From positions 1 to 5,844 of the forward strand of contig CAMYLW010000122.1 of NCBI GenBank assembly GCA_947259475.1: a stretch of 5,844 nt of DNA, in the 5' to 3' direction. This DNA comes from Thermodesulfobacteriota bacterium. Its GTDB lineage: Bacteria; Desulfobacterota; Syntrophobacteria; BM002. How positions within the stretch are numbered: the first letter of the stretch is position 1; every line of letters begins with the position of its first letter. Position numbers and translations under genes: made by a program. Shown piece after piece: positions 4,521 through 5,844 of the stretch. The notes beneath the pieces are model-generated. The model was not told the DNA's origin, ran no database searches, and was given only the letters and a program-made list of their open reading frames with translations.

Positions 4521-5501
4521 ATGCCGGTTATTGCCAAATCAAGCTATGTTCCTCCTCTTGGTTTTAGGAATAGACACATCCAGTCGTTGTTTCCCACCCT
4601 ATTTCGCAGGGTGAAAGGGGTTATCTATGAAAGGGAGCGAATCTGGACACCGGACGACGATTTCTTGGATCTTGATTGGTCCAGGGTGGGGGCAAAAAGA
4701 CTGGCAATAATTACTCACGGTTTGGAGGGCAATTCGGAACGTTGGTATATCTTGGGAATGGTCAGGGCAGTTAACCGTAATGGGTGGGACGGACTGGCCT
4801 GGAATATGAGAGGCTGCAGTGGTGAGCCAAACAAAAGGCTTCGTTTTTACCACAGTGGGGCTTCCGAGGATCTCCAGGCGGTCATTGAACACGTGTTCGC
4901 TGACCAAGAATACAGTTCCATTGCCCTTGTCGGCTTCAGCTTGGGTGGTAACATGACCTTCAAGTACCTGGGAGAGCGTGGTCAAGAAGTGAATCCTGCA
5001 ATTGTCAGGGCCGTGGCCTGTTCAGTCCCTTGCGATCTAGCCTCGGGTGCTGAGAAGATGGCAAGGTTTTCAAATAGGTTCTACATGAAGCGATTCACTC
5101 GAATGCTCCATGAAAAAATAAAGGTAAAGATGAGCATCATGCCGGGCAGGATTAGCGACGAGGGCTACCACCAGATCAAAACATTCAAGGAATTCGACGA
5201 CCGCTACACTGCACCGATCAATGGATTTCGAGACGCAGACGACTACTACCGTCAGGCAAGCTGCAAACAGTTCCTGCACAATCTAGCCATTCCTTCCCTG
5301 CTGGTTAATGCCAAGAACGACCCTTTCCTTGCCGAGCCCTGCTACCCCATTGAAGAGGCAGAGGCAAACCCCAACTTTTTTCTTGAGATGCCAGACTCCG
5401 GAGGGCATGTGGGATTTATTTCCTTCAATAAGAAAAAAGAATACTGGTTTGAATCGCGGGTGGTATCATTCCTGAACGAATTTAGCCCGGATATTTTATG
5501 A
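4521..5501 (+). CDS. yheT: YheT-family alpha/beta hydrolase (COG0429)
   Basis: The 326-residue protein is a predicted serine hydrolase of the YheT/ABHD1-3-like group; the physiological substrate of bacterial YheT is not established. Family landmarks in order: PPxGFRNRHIQSLFPT (11-26) as the usual N-terminal motif; HGLEG (66-70) at the oxyanion hole; RGCSGEPN (97-104) followed by YHSG (110-113); nucleophile elbow G-F-S140-L-G-G-N; the signature region around D226 to P268, ending NDPF with D267 as probable acid; and GGH296VGF with the catalytic His. All triad residues are present and the length matches E. coli YheT (340). I chose ATG 4521 because GAGAGG lies four bases upstream; the frame is open to GTG codons at 4500 and 4509, but these lie within the repeat array. 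No signal peptide or membrane segment is seen, so it is probably cytosolic. Confidence 0.95.
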   Translation: MPVIAKSSYVPPLGFRNRHIQSLFPTLFRRVKGVIYERERIWTPDDDFLDLDWSRVGAKRLAIITHGLEGNSERWYILGMVRAVNRNGWDGLAWNMRGCSGEPNKRLRFYHSGASEDLQAVIEHVFADQEYSSIALVGFSLGGNMTFKYLGERGQEVNPAIVRAVACSVPCDLASGAEKMARFSNRFYMKRFTRMLHEKIKVKMSIMPGRISDEGYHQIKTFKEFDDRYTAPINGFRDADDYYRQASCKQFLHNLAIPSLLVNAKNDPFLAEPCYPIEEAEANPNFFLEMPDSGGHVGFISFNKKKEYWFESRVVSFLNEFSPDIL

Positions 5502-5703
5502 ATCACTTGCTGCGACCACGGATATGGCCGCCCTTCCTGGCGTCCTCGGGTGTCGGCCCCTGCGACGTACCGTTCTGGTACGCCTCGGAACCAACACCCT
5601 GCGGTTGCCCGGTGGCACGCCCATCTTCGTGGTCTCGCGACACCAATTCATGAAATAGCCGGGCTGGGTGTGGCTTGGAAAAGTTGCAACCTGTATGAAT
5701 AAT
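5502..5703. other. GC-rich non-coding stretch, probable dispersed repeat, no credible gene
   Basis: Bases 5502-5660 are visibly richer in G and C than the adjoining genes. Minus-strand frames are open through it but lack ribosome binding sites, and their products are Arg/Pro/Gly-rich and low in complexity, typical of spurious frames. It contains a perfect six-pair hairpin (5566-5582). Wording such as GGTGGCACGCCCATCTTCGT reminds me of intergenic repeats in environmental anaerobes, without any search to confirm it. No T-run terminator for the hydrolase gene is present. Confidence 0.45.
5566..5582. repeat. Perfect six-pair hairpin within the GC-rich stretch
   Basis: CGTACC (5566-5571) and GGTACG (5577-5582) are exact inverse copies around a five-base loop. 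No T-run follows on either strand, so it is not an intrinsic terminator. Confidence 0.6.
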
Positions 5704-5844
5704 TGATGATTTTGTAAAAAGGCGTAAATGAGACGGCACAGTAAAAAGCTCCAGATGCAAGGCGCGCGAAACTGGGAACCCGCCACCAAGTGGTGGGACT
5801 GAGCGGAGCGCAGCGAGCGCGAAGAATCTTTAGGAATGAGGCGT
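5704..5844. repeat. Left part of a probable dispersed palindromic repeat (MITE-like), truncated by the window edge
   Basis: The segment begins TGATGATTTTGTAAAAAGG and carries GTAAAAAG twice (5714-5721 and 5741-5748), then GATGCAAGGCGCGCGAA and, after an interruption, GGAATGAGGCGT at the window end. I recall this word series (GTAAAAAGTC, GATGCAAGGCGCGC, GAATGAGGCGTA) from short palindromic repeats scattered through Desulfobacterota genomes, whose far end carries the inverse CTTTTTAC. Here a 46-base segment (5771-5816) with a CCACC/GGTGG hairpin splits the element and is flanked by exact GCGCGAA copies (5764-5770 and 5817-5823). Confidence 0.5.

Noticed and set aside
4599..4985. 128-codon minus-strand frame inside the hydrolase gene
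   Set aside because: Antisense shadow of a gene with a complete catalytic triad and family motifs.
5496..5789. Minus-strand frames of 97 and 85 codons in the right-hand gap
   Set aside because: Arg/Pro/Gly-rich translations, no ribosome binding sites, and they run across the border between two different repeat-like segments.

Overview
The window is about 5.8 kb of bacterial chromosome of moderate GC. It has a minus-strand gene cluster on the left, a plus-strand series of four genes on the right, and intergenic gaps rich in short repeats. The gaps carry tandem AAATCCC, CCTGACA, CGCAGAGAn/CTCTGnGnn and CCAAGACA units, a TTCGACAAGCTCAGGG block and a GTAAAAAG-containing element at the right edge. 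From memory, this repeat vocabulary is typical of environmental anaerobes such as Desulfobacterota (the former Deltaproteobacteria). That assignment is an inference from repeat style; no marker gene is present.

Left part (1-1300, minus strand). Three closely spaced genes read leftward: a 95-residue cytoplasmic protein (951-664), a 174-residue exported protein of unknown function (645-121) and the signal-peptide end of another exported protein running off the window (80-1). All three have good Shine-Dalgarno sites, and a sigma70-type promoter lies at 1142-1112. Just upstream, on the same strand, is a compact structured element (1284-1191). It has an extended -10 promoter, an 18-pair interrupted hairpin and an intrinsic terminator whose 5' arm sits in the bulge of that hairpin. 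The two foldings are either mutually exclusive or form an H-type pseudoknot, so this is a candidate unrecognised small RNA or attenuator. It is the most interesting object in the window.

Middle (1300-3433). After about 470 bases of repeat-bearing non-coding DNA come a DUF47/PhoU-like protein and a Pit-family inorganic phosphate permease, overlapping by one base (TAATG). This is the widespread low-affinity phosphate uptake pair, in which the DUF47 protein is thought to modulate the permease.

Right part (3434-5844). A ten-helix EamA/DMT-family exporter and a YheT-family alpha/beta hydrolase follow, separated by 181 bases holding four different short repeat blocks; the last block abuts the ribosome binding site of the hydrolase. 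After the hydrolase the final 343 bases hold no credible gene. They contain a GC-rich hairpin-bearing stretch and then the first part of what looks like a dispersed palindromic repeat, itself interrupted by a 46-base insertion flanked by 7-base direct repeats.

The coding content is mostly ordinary housekeeping transport. The unusual content is the candidate structured RNA, the uncharacterised exported-protein cluster and the dense layering of repeats in nearly every right-hand intergenic gap.
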